Source: Acidocella aminolytica 101 = DSM 11237
GTDB taxonomy: Bacteria; Pseudomonadota; Alphaproteobacteria; Acetobacterales; Acetobacteraceae
Assembly (NCBI RefSeq): GCF_900129125.1
Contig: NZ_FQVJ01000009.1
Span: forward strand, 1-64,000
DNA length: 64,000 nt
Direction of reading: 5' to 3'
Part shown: piece after piece, positions 52,723-61,901 of the stretch
Layout: each line of letters opens with the position of its first letter
How positions within the stretch are numbered: position 1 is the first letter of the stretch
Position numbers and translations under genes: made by a program
Notes under the pieces: model-generated
What the model was told of the DNA's origin: nothing
The model's input: only the letters and a program-made list of their open reading frames with translations
Databases searched by the model: none

Positions 52723-53934
52723 ATGTCGGCCGATATAAAGGTTCCCACGCTTGGCGAGAGTGTCGCCTCCGCCACCATCGCCCGCTGGATCAAGAAGGTT
52801 GGCGAGGCCGTTGCCGCGGACGAGCCCATCGTCGAGTTGGAGACGGATAAGGTCACCGTTGAGGTGAACGCGCCGGAAGCTGGCGTGATCTCCGAAATCG
52901 CCGCTGAGGAAGGGGCCGAGGTTGTGCCCGGCGATCTGTTGGGCCGTGTGGACGCAAACGGTGCCGCCGCGCCGAAGAAAGAGCCCGCTGAAGTTTCCGC
53001 CCCCAAGACCGGCGTGAACGCCCAGCAGGAAGCTCCCGGCCCGGTGGCCCGTCCTGGCGTGGGCGCCCTGCCCGCCGCCGCCAAGATGATGGCCGAGAAG
53101 AACGTGAACCCGGCCGATGTGTCTGGCACCGCCAAAGATGGCCGCATCTCCAAGGGTGACGTTCTGGCCTTCGTGAACAAGCCCGCTGCTGCCCAGGGCG
53201 CGCCCGCCGCCAAGGCGCCGCGCACCGCCGATGTGCGCGAGGAGCGGGTGAAGATGACCCGCCTGCGTAAGACCATCGCCAACCGGCTGAAGGAAGCGCA
53301 GAACACCGCCGCCATGCTCACCACCTTCAACGAGGTGGATATGAGCGCGGTGATGGGCCTGCGCGCCTCCTACCGCGACACCTTCGAGAAGAAGCACAAA
53401 GGCATCCGCCTGGGCTTTAACGGCTTCTTTGTGAAGGCGGTATGCGCGGCGCTGGCTGAGTTTCCGGCGGTGAATGCCGAGATCGACGGTGACGAGATCG
53501 TCTATAAGAACTTCGTGAACATGGGTATTGCCGTTGGCGGTGCGAATGGTCTCGTGGTGCCGGTGATCCGCGACGCGGAGACCAAGTCAATCGCCGAGAT
53601 TGAAGCCGAGATCTCCGGTTTCGCCAAGCGCGCCAAGGAAGGCACGCTGAAGCTGGAGGAACTGTCCGGCGGCTCCTTCTCCATCACCAATGGTGGTGTG
53701 TATGGCTCACTGATGAGCACGCCGATCATCAACCCGCCGCAGTCCGGTATTCTTGGCATGCACAAGATCCAGGAGCGCCCGGTGGTGGTGGACGGCAAAA
53801 TCGAAATCCGCCCGATGATGTATCTGGCGCTGTCTTACGATCACCGTATCGTCGATGGCCGCGAGGCGGTTTCCTTCCTGGTCCGCGTGAAGGAAAGCAT
53901 TGAGGATCCTCGTCGCCTGCTGCTGGCGATCTAA
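52723..53934 (+). CDS. sucB: 2-oxoglutarate dehydrogenase E2, dihydrolipoyl succinyltransferase
   Basis: The product has 403 residues. One lipoyl domain is present with the modified lysine in [17 protein letters not shown] (near residue 43). A Pro/Ala-rich linker leads to a peripheral subunit-binding domain ([20 protein letters not shown]). The catalytic acetyltransferase-type domain ends in [13 protein letters not shown], with the His-x3-Asp site. lpd (E3) usually follows; here an IS630 element begins about 100 bases on, and no lpd is in the window. Confidence 0.96.
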   Translation: MSADIKVPTLGESVASATIARWIKKVGEAVAADEPIVELETDKVTVEVNAPEAGVISEIAAEEGAEVVPGDLLGRVDANGAAAPKKEPAEVSAPKTGVNAQQEAPGPVARPGVGALPAAAKMMAEKNVNPADVSGTAKDGRISKGDVLAFVNKPAAAQGAPAAKAPRTADVREERVKMTRLRKTIANRLKEAQNTAAMLTTFNEVDMSAVMGLRASYRDTFEKKHKGIRLGFNGFFVKAVCAALAEFPAVNAEIDGDEIVYKNFVNMGIAVGGANGLVVPVIRDAETKSIAEIEAEISGFAKRAKEGTLKLEELSGGSFSITNGGVYGSLMSTPIINPPQSGILGMHKIQERPVVVDGKIEIRPMMYLALSYDHRIVDGREAVSFLVRVKESIEDPRRLLLAI

Positions 53935-53939
53935 GACGA

Positions 53940-53969
53940 AGAAAGGTCCCGTAAGGGGTCTTTCTTATT
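53940..53969 (+). terminator. Hairpin after sucB
   Basis: GAAAG-GT-CCC, GTAA loop, GGG-GT-CTTTC followed by TT; an imperfect stem placed right after the sucB stop. The T-tract is short, so efficiency is uncertain. Confidence 0.6.
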
Positions 53970-54030
53970 GCGGAAAGTTTTGTGGACGCTTGTTACAAAA
54001 ACGGCGTCTCACAAGCTTCCGTTAACATAC

Positions 54031-55171
54031 TAGTGCATTGGCGCTTTCATAAGATTCACATTTTTGGCCGGGCATGCGAATCTTGTGACATGTCCTAAAC
54101 CGTCAGTGTCATCGTCCCTGTGGAAGATCGCGAGCGACTGCTCGCCATTATCGGCGACCGTAACCGCCCGCTGAAGGATGTCCAGCGGGCGAAGATCGTT
54201 TTGTTCTCGATTGAACGCTTACCGGCGCTTGAAGTGACACGCAAGCTGGCTCAGTGCGTCCCGCCGTATGGCGCTGGCAACAAAGATACGGCGAGCAAGG
54301 CGTCGATGGGCTCCTGCATGACAAGACGCGCAAACCCGGCAAGATGCCGCTGTCCGCCACGACCATCGCGAAAGTACTGGAGCCGACCTGTTCGGAATCT
54401 CCCGGAGAAGCCACCCATTGGACCGGCCGCGCGATGGCCAGGGCGTTCAACATTTCGCTTCGAGCCGTCCAGCGCCTATGGGCGGCCCATCGTCTGCAAC
54501 CCCACCGCTTGCGCACATTCAAACGCTCCAGCGATCCAAAATTCGCCGAGAAGGTCGAGGACGTCGTTGGCCTTTACATGGATCCGCCGGCTCACGCCGT
54601 CGTCGTCTCCATCGACGAGAAAAGCCAAATCCAAGCGCTCGACCGCACTCAGCCGGGCTTGCCGCTCAAGCAAGGAAAATGCGGAACGATGACCCATGAC
54701 TACAAGCGCAATGGCACGGCGACGCTCTTTGCTGCGTTGAATATTCTTGATGGGACGATCATCGGACGCTGCATGAAGCAGCATCGACATCAAGAATTCA
54801 TTCGCTTTCTCAACGCCGTCGAACGGAACGTGCCGGCTGGCAAAGCCATCCACGCCATCGTCGACAATTATGCCGCCCACAAACATCCCGAGGTTCTCGA
54901 ACGGCTTACGAACCACCCGCGATGGACGTTCCATTTCACGCCAACCTCAGCGTCGCGGCTCAATGCCGTCGAAGGATTTTTCTCGATCATTACCCGCCGC
55001 AAAATCCGCCGAGGCGTCTTCAAATCCGTTGCGGATCTCGAAGTCGCCATCAAGCGCTACATCAAAGCGTACAACAAGAATTCCAACCCATTTGTCTGGA
55101 CCGCAACGGCGGCATCGACCTTCGAAAAGCTCAGTCAAATCACTGAATCATCCGAATGAGTCAGTGCACTA
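54031..55171 (+). mobile_element. IS630-family insertion sequence, complete
   Basis: The element is about 1.14 kb including the flanking TA dinucleotides (54031-54032 and 55170-55171), the target duplication of this family. Termini are imperfect inverted repeats: left TAGTGCATTG, right CAGTGCACTA. Inside the left end is a stem of TCATAAGATTC (54047-54057) with GAATCTTGTGA (54078-54088), a possible transposase site. It carries one transposase gene with a frameshift. Removing the element and one TA rejoins the flanks so that the neighbouring glycosyltransferase reads to RELVC and a stop. Confidence 0.85.
54120..55159 (+). pseudogene. IS630-family transposase, frameshifted
   Basis: GTG at 54120 opens VEDRERLLAIIGDRNRPLKD and VQRAKIVLFSIERLPALEV. 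Near 54240 the homology shifts to the frame of 54254 and continues RPAVWRWQQRYGEQGVDGLL, as if one base were lost around ACACGCAAGC. The rest reads cleanly to 55159. The DDE triad is intact: Asp at 54614 (VVSIDEKSQ), Asp at 54863 (AIVDNYAAHKHPEV) and Glu at 54971 (LNAVEGFFSII), with 35 residues between the last two. No slippery heptamer is seen at the break, so a mutation is more likely than programmed frameshifting. The protein is probably not made in full. Confidence 0.82.
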
Positions 55172-56225
55172 GCTCTCGCGTCGGCACCAGATTATCCATG
55201 AAACGCTGCGCGCAGGCCCGCCAGGAGAAACATTCCGCATAGGGGCGGCAATTGGTCCGGTCTATGTCTAAAGCCTTAAGGCAAGCGGTGCGTAAATCAT
55301 CATCTAGCGCGCCAACTGGCACCGGCGCTTCGCCCAAAATATCTTTCGGCCCGGTCACCGGATAAGCCGCCACCGTCAAGCCCGAGGCCAGGGCTTCCAG
55401 CACCACCAGCCCGAATGTGTCGGTTTTGGACGGGAACACGAATACATCTGCCCCAGCATAAGCCGCCGCCAGGGCCGCGCCGTGCCGGGCGCCCACAAAA
55501 TGTGCCGTAGGAAATTCAGCTTCCAGCGCCTTACGCTGCGGCCCGTCGCCCACGACCAGCTTTGAGCCGGGCAGGTCTAGCGCCAAAAAGGCCCGCAAAT
55601 TCTTCTCCACCGCCACTCGGCCGACATAAGCAAAGATTGGGTGCGGGAAGGGCCAGTCCTCACGCGGTTTGGGGCTGAACGCTTCCAAATCCACACCGCG
55701 CGACCAAGGGCGAAGATTTCTGAACCCGCGCCCCGCCAGCTCTTCCCGCAACGATTGTGTGGCCACCATCACGCCCGCGCTCGCCCCATGAAAATGGCGT
55801 AGCCAGGCGTAGGTAAGGCGTGCCGGGATAAGCGTGCGTGCCTCAAGATATTCCGCAAAGCGCGTGTGAAAGGCGGTGGTGAAACGTAGCCCCTTTTTCT
55901 TTGCGTAAGCGCGCGCCGCCATACCCAGTGGGCCTTCAGTGGCTACGTGCAGTGCGTCGGGCTGGAAGTCTGCGATGATCTTCGCCAGCTTTTTGCCCGG
56001 CAGCAGCGCCAGCCGGATTTCCGGGTAAGAGGGCATGGGCATGGTGTTGAACCGGTCCGGCCCTACCACCTCCACAATTTTGCCCATGGCCCGCAGTTCC
56101 GCTGTTACGGTTCGCATGGTCCGCACCACCCCGTTCACCTGCGGTTCCCAGGCGTCGGAAATGATCAGGATGCGTTTCAGGCCCGCGAAAGCGAGTGACG
56201 TCTCAGGCTCAGGCTGATAGCGCAC
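55161..56225 (-). CDS. GT4-type glycosyltransferase (MgtA/PimB-like)
   Basis: The product is about 354 residues in the GT-B fold. LKRILIISDAWEPQVNGVVR opens the acceptor domain. GRVAVEKNLRAFLALDLPGS and VVGDGPQRKALEAEFP start the donor domain, and the retaining-enzyme E-x7-E region is PSKTDTFGLVVLEALASGLT. It resembles alpha-mannosyl/glucosyl transferases acting on lipids. The start is likely GTG 56225, which lies inside the upstream phosphoesterase gene with AGAGGG ahead. The stop codon lies within the IS630 end: the last residues read RELVH, and before insertion would have read RELVC and stop. The neighbour pair with the LpxH-like gene suggests envelope lipid modification. Confidence 0.85.
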   Translation of the reverse strand: MRYQPEPETSLAFAGLKRILIISDAWEPQVNGVVRTMRTVTAELRAMGKIVEVVGPDRFNTMPMPSYPEIRLALLPGKKLAKIIADFQPDALHVATEGPLGMAARAYAKKKGLRFTTAFHTRFAEYLEARTLIPARLTYAWLRHFHGASAGVMVATQSLREELAGRGFRNLRPWSRGVDLEAFSPKPREDWPFPHPIFAYVGRVAVEKNLRAFLALDLPGSKLVVGDGPQRKALEAEFPTAHFVGARHGAALAAAYAGADVFVFPSKTDTFGLVVLEALASGLTVAAYPVTGPKDILGEAPVPVGALDDDLRTACLKALDIDRTNCRPYAECFSWRACAQRFMDNLVPTRELVH

Positions 56226-57066
56226 GCGCTGTGGCACCCTCTGGCGTGGCGGCGGGGGGGAGTTTCGGCGCCGGACGGGCCAGCATGGAGAGCTTTTGCC
56301 GCGCCACCCAGTCCACCAGTTCCAGCCGGCCGTCGAAATGCTCGACCAGGGCGGTGCAGCTTTCCACCCAATCGCCGTCATTCAGGTACATTACGCCGTT
56401 CACCGGGCGCATTTCGGCATGGTGGATGTGCCCGCACACCACACCGTCGAACCCGCGAGCCTTGGCGTCGTCGGCCAGTGCGGTTTCGAACCGGTCTATG
56501 GCTTTGACCGCTTCCTTCACTTGCAATTTCAGCCAGGCGGAGAGCGACCAGTACGGGTAGCCAAGCCGGCTCCGCACAATATTGAAATATCGGTTCACCG
56601 TTAGGGCGGCGGTGTAGGCCCAGTCGCCCAGAAGCGCCAGCAGCTTGGCATGGCGAACCACGCTGTCGAACATATCGCCATGGGTGATGAGCAGGCGCTT
56701 GCCATCTGCCGTGGTATGCTCGGCTTCCATTTGCAGCTTGATGCCGCAGATCTCGATGCCGAGGCTGATATATTTGCGCAGCATCTCGTCATGATTGCCG
56801 GGCACATACACAACATTCGTGCCCGCGCGGGCGGCCTTCAGCACCAAGCGCAGCACCTCGTCATGGTGCTTGTCCCAGAACCAGGAGCGTTTCAGCCGCC
56901 AGCCATCGATAATGTCGCCGACCAGGAATAGATTTTCACATTTATTCTGTTTGAGAAAATCCGCGAGGAATTCTGCGCGGCAACCCCGGGTGCCCAAATG
57001 GACGTCGGAGATGAAGACGCTGCGGTAAGCCGTCTGTGCCGGATGGGGCTGGCTGAATGCGTTCAT
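56209..57066 (-). CDS. UDP-2,3-diacylglucosamine diphosphatase family protein (LpxH-like)
   Basis: The product has 285 residues, from the calcineurin-like metallophosphoesterase family. The five metal motifs are in order: FISDVHLGTRGC, LVGDIIDGW, VPGNHDEML, ITHGDMFDS and GHIHHAEMRPVNG. This branch (YbbF/LpxH-related, longer than E. coli LpxH) is frequent in alphaproteobacteria, many of which use LpxI for the lipid A step. True LpxH activity is therefore not assured. It overlaps the GT4 glycosyltransferase gene by about 17 bases and is the first of that pair, divergent from the lipid kinase. Confidence 0.85.
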   Translation of the reverse strand: MNAFSQPHPAQTAYRSVFISDVHLGTRGCRAEFLADFLKQNKCENLFLVGDIIDGWRLKRSWFWDKHHDEVLRLVLKAARAGTNVVYVPGNHDEMLRKYISLGIEICGIKLQMEAEHTTADGKRLLITHGDMFDSVVRHAKLLALLGDWAYTAALTVNRYFNIVRSRLGYPYWSLSAWLKLQVKEAVKAIDRFETALADDAKARGFDGVVCGHIHHAEMRPVNGVMYLNDGDWVESCTALVEHFDGRLELVDWVARQKLSMLARPAPKLPPAATPEGATARALSA

Positions 57067-57234
57067 GGCAGGTGAAATAGTCTGTTACTCCGCGCCGGAG
57101 ACAGTGAAGTTTCCATGACGAGAGCTGCAAAATCTAAAAATTTCTTTGTCTTGTTTGTGTCATTTCGTTGTCATTCCAACGCCATCTGTTTGGGGTATTA
57201 AGGGCGTTTGTGAAACGCGCCGGAGCCTGTTGAG

Positions 57235-58110
57235 TTGTTGGTCATTTTCAATCCCGTTGCCGGGCGGCGTCGTGCCGCCTCGTTGTGGCATGTGCTGGAC
57301 CTGCTGGTCGAAAACGGGGTGAAAATCGAAGTGGCGGAAACCCAATATGCTGGCCATGCGACGGAGCTGGCGCGGGAGGCGGCGCGAGACGGGGCTTTCA
57401 TGGTCGTGGCCGCCGGCGGGGATGGCACCATCGCGGAGGTGGCGAATGGCCTGCTTGGCTCAGAGACGGCGTTGGGTATCATTCCGCTGGGCACGGCGAA
57501 TGTACTGGCCAAGGAATATCGCTTGTCCACCAGCGCGCGCGGTATCGCCAATACGTTGGCCTATAAGCGTTGCAGGCGGCTGTGGCCGGGGGTGGCGCAG
57601 CTGCAGGGGCAAACCCCGCATGTGTTCGTACAGATGCTGGGGCTGGGGTTTGATGGCGCGGTGGTGAAGGGCGTACGGCCATTGCTCAAACGGGCCATCG
57701 GCAAGGGGGCGTATGTCTGGCAATCCTTGTGGGAGTCCGTGGCTTATGGCTTTCCGCTCGTGCGCGTAACGGTGGATGGGATGGCACATCAGGCCGCGAG
57801 CGTAGTGGTCAGCAAGGGGCGGCTTTATGGCGGGCCTTATCTGCTGGCGCCGGAAGCCCACCCGGAGGCACCGGGCTTTCAGGTGGTCCTGTTTGAAAAG
57901 CCAGGCACTTGGCCCGCCTTGCTCACCGGCGCGGCGCTGCCTCTGGGGTTGTTGCCGCGTTGCCCAGGGGTGCGCGTGGTCAGCGGCAGCCATGTGGAAT
58001 TCGCTGTCCCAAATGAGGGCATTTTGACCCAGGCTGACGGGGATGCGTTATCTGCCACGCCATGCGGCGTTATCAGTGCTGAAGCGCCAATTTCCCTGAT
58101 TGTGGGTTAG
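57235..58110 (+). CDS. Diacylglycerol/lipid kinase (DagK/YegS family)
   Basis: The product has 291 residues. The catalytic DAGK domain begins LVIFNPVAGRRRAASLWHVL. The nucleotide motif is VVAAGGDGTIAEVANGLLG, then GIIPLGTANVLAKEY, both standard for YegS/DgkB-type kinases that phosphorylate diacylglycerol or related lipids. LGFDGAVVKGVRPLLKRAIG and GGPYLLAPEAHPEAPGFQV are conserved in the C-domain. The start is TTG 57235 with GGAG nine bases ahead; a second TTG follows at once. It lies beside two envelope lipid genes; exact lipid unknown. Confidence 0.87.
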   Translation: MLVIFNPVAGRRRAASLWHVLDLLVENGVKIEVAETQYAGHATELAREAARDGAFMVVAAGGDGTIAEVANGLLGSETALGIIPLGTANVLAKEYRLSTSARGIANTLAYKRCRRLWPGVAQLQGQTPHVFVQMLGLGFDGAVVKGVRPLLKRAIGKGAYVWQSLWESVAYGFPLVRVTVDGMAHQAASVVVSKGRLYGGPYLLAPEAHPEAPGFQVVLFEKPGTWPALLTGAALPLGLLPRCPGVRVVSGSHVEFAVPNEGILTQADGDALSATPCGVISAEAPISLIVG

Positions 58111-58182
58111 GCGGCCAAAGGGCTTGACGGGGCGGGCGAGAGTTCTATGGGAAGCCAGCCCCCAAAGAAGGAGACCAAAGAG

Positions 58183-59163
58183 ATGAAAACCCCCGTGCGC
58201 GTTGCCGTGACTGGTGCCGCTGGCCAGATCGGCTATGCCATTCTGTTCCGTATCGCCAATGGCGATCTGCTCGGTAAGGATACGCCAGTTATCCTGAATC
58301 TCCTGGACCTGCCGCAGGCGCAGAAGGCGCTCAACGGTGTCATCATGGAACTCAATGACTGCGCCTTCCCGCTACTGCAAAGCGTGAGCCCGAGTGACGA
58401 CCCGCGCGTGGCGTTCAAGGATGCGGACATCGCCATCCTCATCGGCTCCCGCCCCCGTGGCCCCGGCATGGAGCGCCGCGACCTTCTGGCCGCCAATGCC
58501 GAGATATTCAAGGTTCAGGGTAAGGCGCTGAACGATGTCGCCAAGCGCGACGTGAAGGTGCTTGTGGTCGGCAACCCAGCCAACACCAACGCTTACATCG
58601 CCATGAAGTCCGCCCCGGATCTGCCGAAGGAGAACTTCACCGCGATGCTGCGCCTCGACCATAACCGCGCGGTTTCCATGCTGGCCGAGAAGTCCGGTGT
58701 GGCGGTGAAGGATATCGAGAAAGTGGCCGTGTGGGGCAACCACTCCCCCACCATGTATGCCGACTACCGCAACGCCACTGGCGCCGGTAAGCCGATGCCC
58801 GAGATCATCAACGACGAAGCTTGGTACAAGGACACGTACCTCTCCGCCGTTGGCAAGCGCGGTGCCGCCATCATCGAGGCACGTGGCTTGTCCTCCGCCG
58901 CTTCTGCCGCCAATGCCGCCATCGACCATGTACGCGACTGGGTGTTGGGCTCCAACGGCCGCTGGGTTTCCATGGGCATCCCCTCCGATGGTGACTATGG
59001 CGTGCCCGAGGACGTGATGTTCGGCGTGCCCTGCACCTGCGAGAACGGCAAATATACCCGCGTGAAGGGGATTGAGATGGACGAGTTCTCCAAGGGCCGC
59101 GTTCAGCACACGCTGAACGAGTTGCTGGAAGAACAGGCCGCCGTGGCCGACCTGCTGAAGTAA
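58183..59163 (+). CDS. mdh: Malate dehydrogenase
   Basis: The product has 326 residues, of the MDH type 2 (cytosolic/Thermus-like) lineage. The NAD motif is [20 protein letters not shown]. Substrate arginines lie in [15 protein letters not shown] and [14 protein letters not shown], with the catalytic His in [20 protein letters not shown]. Start ATG 58183 has AAGGAG eleven bases ahead; the frame is open twelve codons more. It completes the TCA set with sucC, sucD, sucA and sucB, though four genes and an IS lie between. A strong terminator follows. Confidence 0.95.
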   Translation: MKTPVRVAVTGAAGQIGYAILFRIANGDLLGKDTPVILNLLDLPQAQKALNGVIMELNDCAFPLLQSVSPSDDPRVAFKDADIAILIGSRPRGPGMERRDLLAANAEIFKVQGKALNDVAKRDVKVLVVGNPANTNAYIAMKSAPDLPKENFTAMLRLDHNRAVSMLAEKSGVAVKDIEKVAVWGNHSPTMYADYRNATGAGKPMPEIINDEAWYKDTYLSAVGKRGAAIIEARGLSSAASAANAAIDHVRDWVLGSNGRWVSMGIPSDGDYGVPEDVMFGVPCTCENGKYTRVKGIEMDEFSKGRVQHTLNELLEEQAAVADLLK

Positions 59164-59188
59164 GTTTCGGCCGGTACGTCGATATAAG

Positions 59189-59226
59189 AAGGCTCTCCCG
59201 ACCACGGGAGGGCCTTTTTCTTTTTG
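59189..59226 (+). terminator. Terminator after mdh
   Basis: GGCTCTCCCG, ACCA loop, CGGGAGGGCC, then TTTTTCTTTTT. It is a strong factor-independent terminator isolating mdh from the Hyf-type operon. Confidence 0.9.
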
Positions 59227-59272
59227 CATAAGGCAGTTGGCGGCGCGGCAAGGGGTTTGGTAGGGGGAAGAT

Positions 59273-60937
59273 GTGGGAAATTCCATCGGCCTGATGTTTG
59301 GCTTGCCGGGGCAGGGGATGCATCTGCATCTTGATGCCTTATCCCTGCTGTTTGGCTGCATTTTGCTGCCGCAGGTGGTGGCGGCGGCGGTGGCGGGCAT
59401 GCGGGCCTCGGTGGCGTTCTGGGTGTTTGTGCTGGGCATGGCGCTGGCGTTACTGGCGGGTGATCAGTTTACCCTGATCTTCGGGTTCGAGCTGATGAGT
59501 GCCGCCTCTTGGCTGCTGGTGCTGCAAGGCGACCGCAAACCCGCCACGCTTTACGCCGGAATCGCGATTTTCTCAGGCGCCTGCCTGATCCCTGCTTTGT
59601 TTTTACCAGCCTCCTCGCTGGCGTTTGTGTTGATCGCGCTGGGAGCGGGGGCTAAGGCGGGGCTGGCGCCGTTGCATAGCTGGTTGCCTCGCGCGCATCC
59701 TGCCCCTCCGGCGGGCGTCTCGGCGTTGATGTCAGGCGGCATGGTGAAGGTCGCGCTTTATGTGCTCATTCGCTACGCTTTCATCAATCTGGCCTCGGCG
59801 CAACAGCCATGGTGGGGCGAGGCGCTGGTGGCGGCGGGGGCGCTTTCTGTCCTGATCGGCGCGTTGCGGGCGGTGCTGGAGGTGGAACTGAAAACAGCTC
59901 TGGCCTGCTCCACCGTTGAGCATGTGGGGCTCATCGCCGTGGGGCTGGGGCTCGCCCTTTATGCCAAGGCCAGCGGCGATGCCGCCTTGGCCGGCGTGGC
60001 GTTGCAGGCGGCCCTGCTCTGCGCGGTGGCGCATGGGCTGTTCAAGCCGCTGCTGTTTATCGGTGCCGGAGAGGTGAAGCACGCCACCGGCACCACCTCG
60101 TTGAATTGGCTGGGCGGGCTGATGCGTGGGATGCCAAGGCTTGGCGCGTTGATGCTGCTGGGGCTGGTGGGGATGGGGGCGCTGCCGCTGGGGCCCGGCT
60201 TCGCGCCGGAGTTTCTGCTGTTTCATGCGGTTATCGGCGCGGCGGCAACGGGCGGGATTCTGGCGCGGATCGGGTTTTCTGCCCTGCTGGCGGTGCTGGG
60301 CATAGGGGCGGCGCTGGCGTTGGCGGCGGCGGTGCGGATTATCGGACTGGGGTTTTTGGGCCGCCCGCGCAGCCTGCATGCGGCGGCGGCGGAAGATCTA
60401 CGGCGCGGCCCGCTTGTGGCTATGGTGCTGCTAGGCGCGCTGAACGTTCCCGTGGCGCTGGTGCCGGGGTTGCTTTTGCAGCTGATGAGTCCTGTTATTC
60501 TACTGTTGGCCCCGCAGGCGCACACCTTACCGCTGACCTATGCACCACTGACATTGTTAATCCTGGCCGGGTTCGCGGCCCTGGCGGCGGGGTTTGTGCA
60601 GACACGCTGGGGCGTGCGCGGCCTGCAGGAAGCGCCGGCCTGGAATGGCGGCTTTGGCCGCCCGCCCGCCTGGTTGCCTTTTGGCGACCCGCACACCCAG
60701 GTTAGCGCTACCGGCTTTGCCGAGCCGGTGATGCGCGTGATGGGCAAGGGCCTGCTGGGGGTGTCCAAGACCGACCCGGCAGAACGCTTTCTGTTCGTCC
60801 CGCTGTTCAGGGTCCAGACGCGTTTGGTCCGCCTGGCTGAACGTGTACGCCGCGCCACCATCCGGGAGCGTCTGGCCTTTGTGTTCACGGTGTTGGTGGT
60901 GTTCCTGCTGGTGCTAGGGCTGGGGGAGGGCGGCTGA
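59273..60937 (+). CDS. hyfB: HyfB-like proton-translocating membrane subunit
   Basis: The product has 554 residues and 14 or so membrane helices. It belongs to the antiporter-like NuoL/M/N superfamily and matches HyfB of hydrogenase-4 / HycC. DQFTLIFGFELMSAASWLLV carries the conserved Glu of helix 5, and AGAKAGLAPLHSWLPRAHP the broken-helix Lys and His. Further His and Lys residues occur at STVEHVGLIAVGL and GLFKPLLFIGAGEVKHATG. The start is GTG 59273 with AGGGGGA ahead. It starts the hyfB-C-E-F set. A large hydrogenase subunit is not in the window, so complex identity is not final. Confidence 0.85.
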   Translation: MGNSIGLMFGLPGQGMHLHLDALSLLFGCILLPQVVAAAVAGMRASVAFWVFVLGMALALLAGDQFTLIFGFELMSAASWLLVLQGDRKPATLYAGIAIFSGACLIPALFLPASSLAFVLIALGAGAKAGLAPLHSWLPRAHPAPPAGVSALMSGGMVKVALYVLIRYAFINLASAQQPWWGEALVAAGALSVLIGALRAVLEVELKTALACSTVEHVGLIAVGLGLALYAKASGDAALAGVALQAALLCAVAHGLFKPLLFIGAGEVKHATGTTSLNWLGGLMRGMPRLGALMLLGLVGMGALPLGPGFAPEFLLFHAVIGAAATGGILARIGFSALLAVLGIGAALALAAAVRIIGLGFLGRPRSLHAAAAEDLRRGPLVAMVLLGALNVPVALVPGLLLQLMSPVILLLAPQAHTLPLTYAPLTLLILAGFAALAAGFVQTRWGVRGLQEAPAWNGGFGRPPAWLPFGDPHTQVSATGFAEPVMRVMGKGLLGVSKTDPAERFLFVPLFRVQTRLVRLAERVRRATIRERLAFVFTVLVVFLLVLGLGEGG

Positions 60938-60938
60938 G

Positions 60939-61901
60939 ATGTTGATTATCACCCTCACCGTGCTGGCCACAGCACTGCATATCGGGCTTTGTTTCGCCGG
61001 GGCGCCGCTGTTGCTGGGGCTGGTGAACAAGCTGCGAGCTTGGCTGCTAGGGCGGCGCGGCCCGCCTCTGACGCAGCCTTACTGGCATTTGGTCAAGCTG
61101 TTGCGCAAAAGCACGCTTGTGCCGGACACGGCAACGGATTTGTTTACCTTCTGGCCGCTAGGCGCGTTTCTGGCCGTGACCGTGGCAACGATGCTGATTC
61201 CTGGTTTTGCCACCGGCCTGCTCACCGCTCCGGCGGCAGACTATATCACCGTCATCGGGCTGTTCGCCCTGGCCCGCACCGCGACCATGCTTGGTGGGCT
61301 GGAAACCGGCTTTGGCTTTGGCGGGGCCGGTGCTGCGCGGGAGGCTTTGTTCGGTCTGTTCGCCGAGGGTGCGTTGCTGGTGCTGCTGCTGGCCTTCGCG
61401 CTGCTGGCCCACAGCACCAGCCTGGATGGCATCGCCGCCACCTTCCGCACCGCGCATATCGGCATCTCCGTCTCGCTCGGTTTTGCGCTGGCGGCCATGC
61501 TCACTGTGGCCCTGACCGAGACCGGGCGCATCCCCACGGACAACCCCTCCGGCCATCTGGAACTCGCCATGGTGCATGAGGCGATGGTGCTCGAATATTC
61601 AGGCCGCCTTCTGGCGTTGCTGGATTATGCCGGGATGCTGCGGCTGGTGGCCTGGATGAACCTCATCGGCACCATCTTCCTACCCTTCGGCATGGCGCGG
61701 GCGGCGGATATTCTCTCCTGGCCCGGCGGGCTGGCGCTGTGGGTGGTCAAGTTGCTGGTGATGGCGGCGGTCCTCTCGGTGTTCGAGGTTTCGCGCGCCA
61801 AGATGCGCGTGTTCCGCGTGCCGGAGTTTCTGGGCGCCGCGTTGCTGCTGGGTATGCTGGCCAGCGTGTTCCTGTTTGTGGCGGCGAGGATCGGCGCATG
61901 A
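60939..61901 (+). CDS. hyfC: HyfC-like membrane subunit (NuoH/HycD family)
   Basis: The product has 320 residues with eight helices. It is homologous to complex I NuoH and hydrogenase HycD/HyfC, the quinone-side or interface subunit. KLLRKSTLVPDTATDLFTFW and TETGRIPTDNPSGHLELAMV then HEAMVLEYSGRLLALLDYAG are the conserved loops (the E-x-x-R-x-P-x-D-x-P-x-G-x-x-E-L pattern). The gap to hyfB is a single base. It overlaps hyfE by four (ATGA). Confidence 0.9.
   Translation: MLIITLTVLATALHIGLCFAGAPLLLGLVNKLRAWLLGRRGPPLTQPYWHLVKLLRKSTLVPDTATDLFTFWPLGAFLAVTVATMLIPGFATGLLTAPAADYITVIGLFALARTATMLGGLETGFGFGGAGAAREALFGLFAEGALLVLLLAFALLAHSTSLDGIAATFRTAHIGISVSLGFALAAMLTVALTETGRIPTDNPSGHLELAMVHEAMVLEYSGRLLALLDYAGMLRLVAWMNLIGTIFLPFGMARAADILSWPGGLALWVVKLLVMAAVLSVFEVSRAKMRVFRVPEFLGAALLLGMLASVFLFVAARIGA

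Noticed and set aside
52231-53397. 388-codon minus-strand frame over sucB
   Set aside because: Shadow of the sucB coding sequence with Gly/His-rich text and no recognisable protein.
54120-54692. 190-codon frame as a separate IS gene
   Set aside because: Only its first 40 codons resemble a transposase; after about 54240 the homology is in another frame, so this is a frameshifted gene.
58372-59439. 355-codon minus-strand frame over mdh
   Set aside because: Antisense to mdh and crosses its terminator.
60700-60720. GTTAGCGCTAC resembling the LacI operator inside hyfB
   Set aside because: Only part of the palindrome, and it lies in coding sequence far from a promoter.
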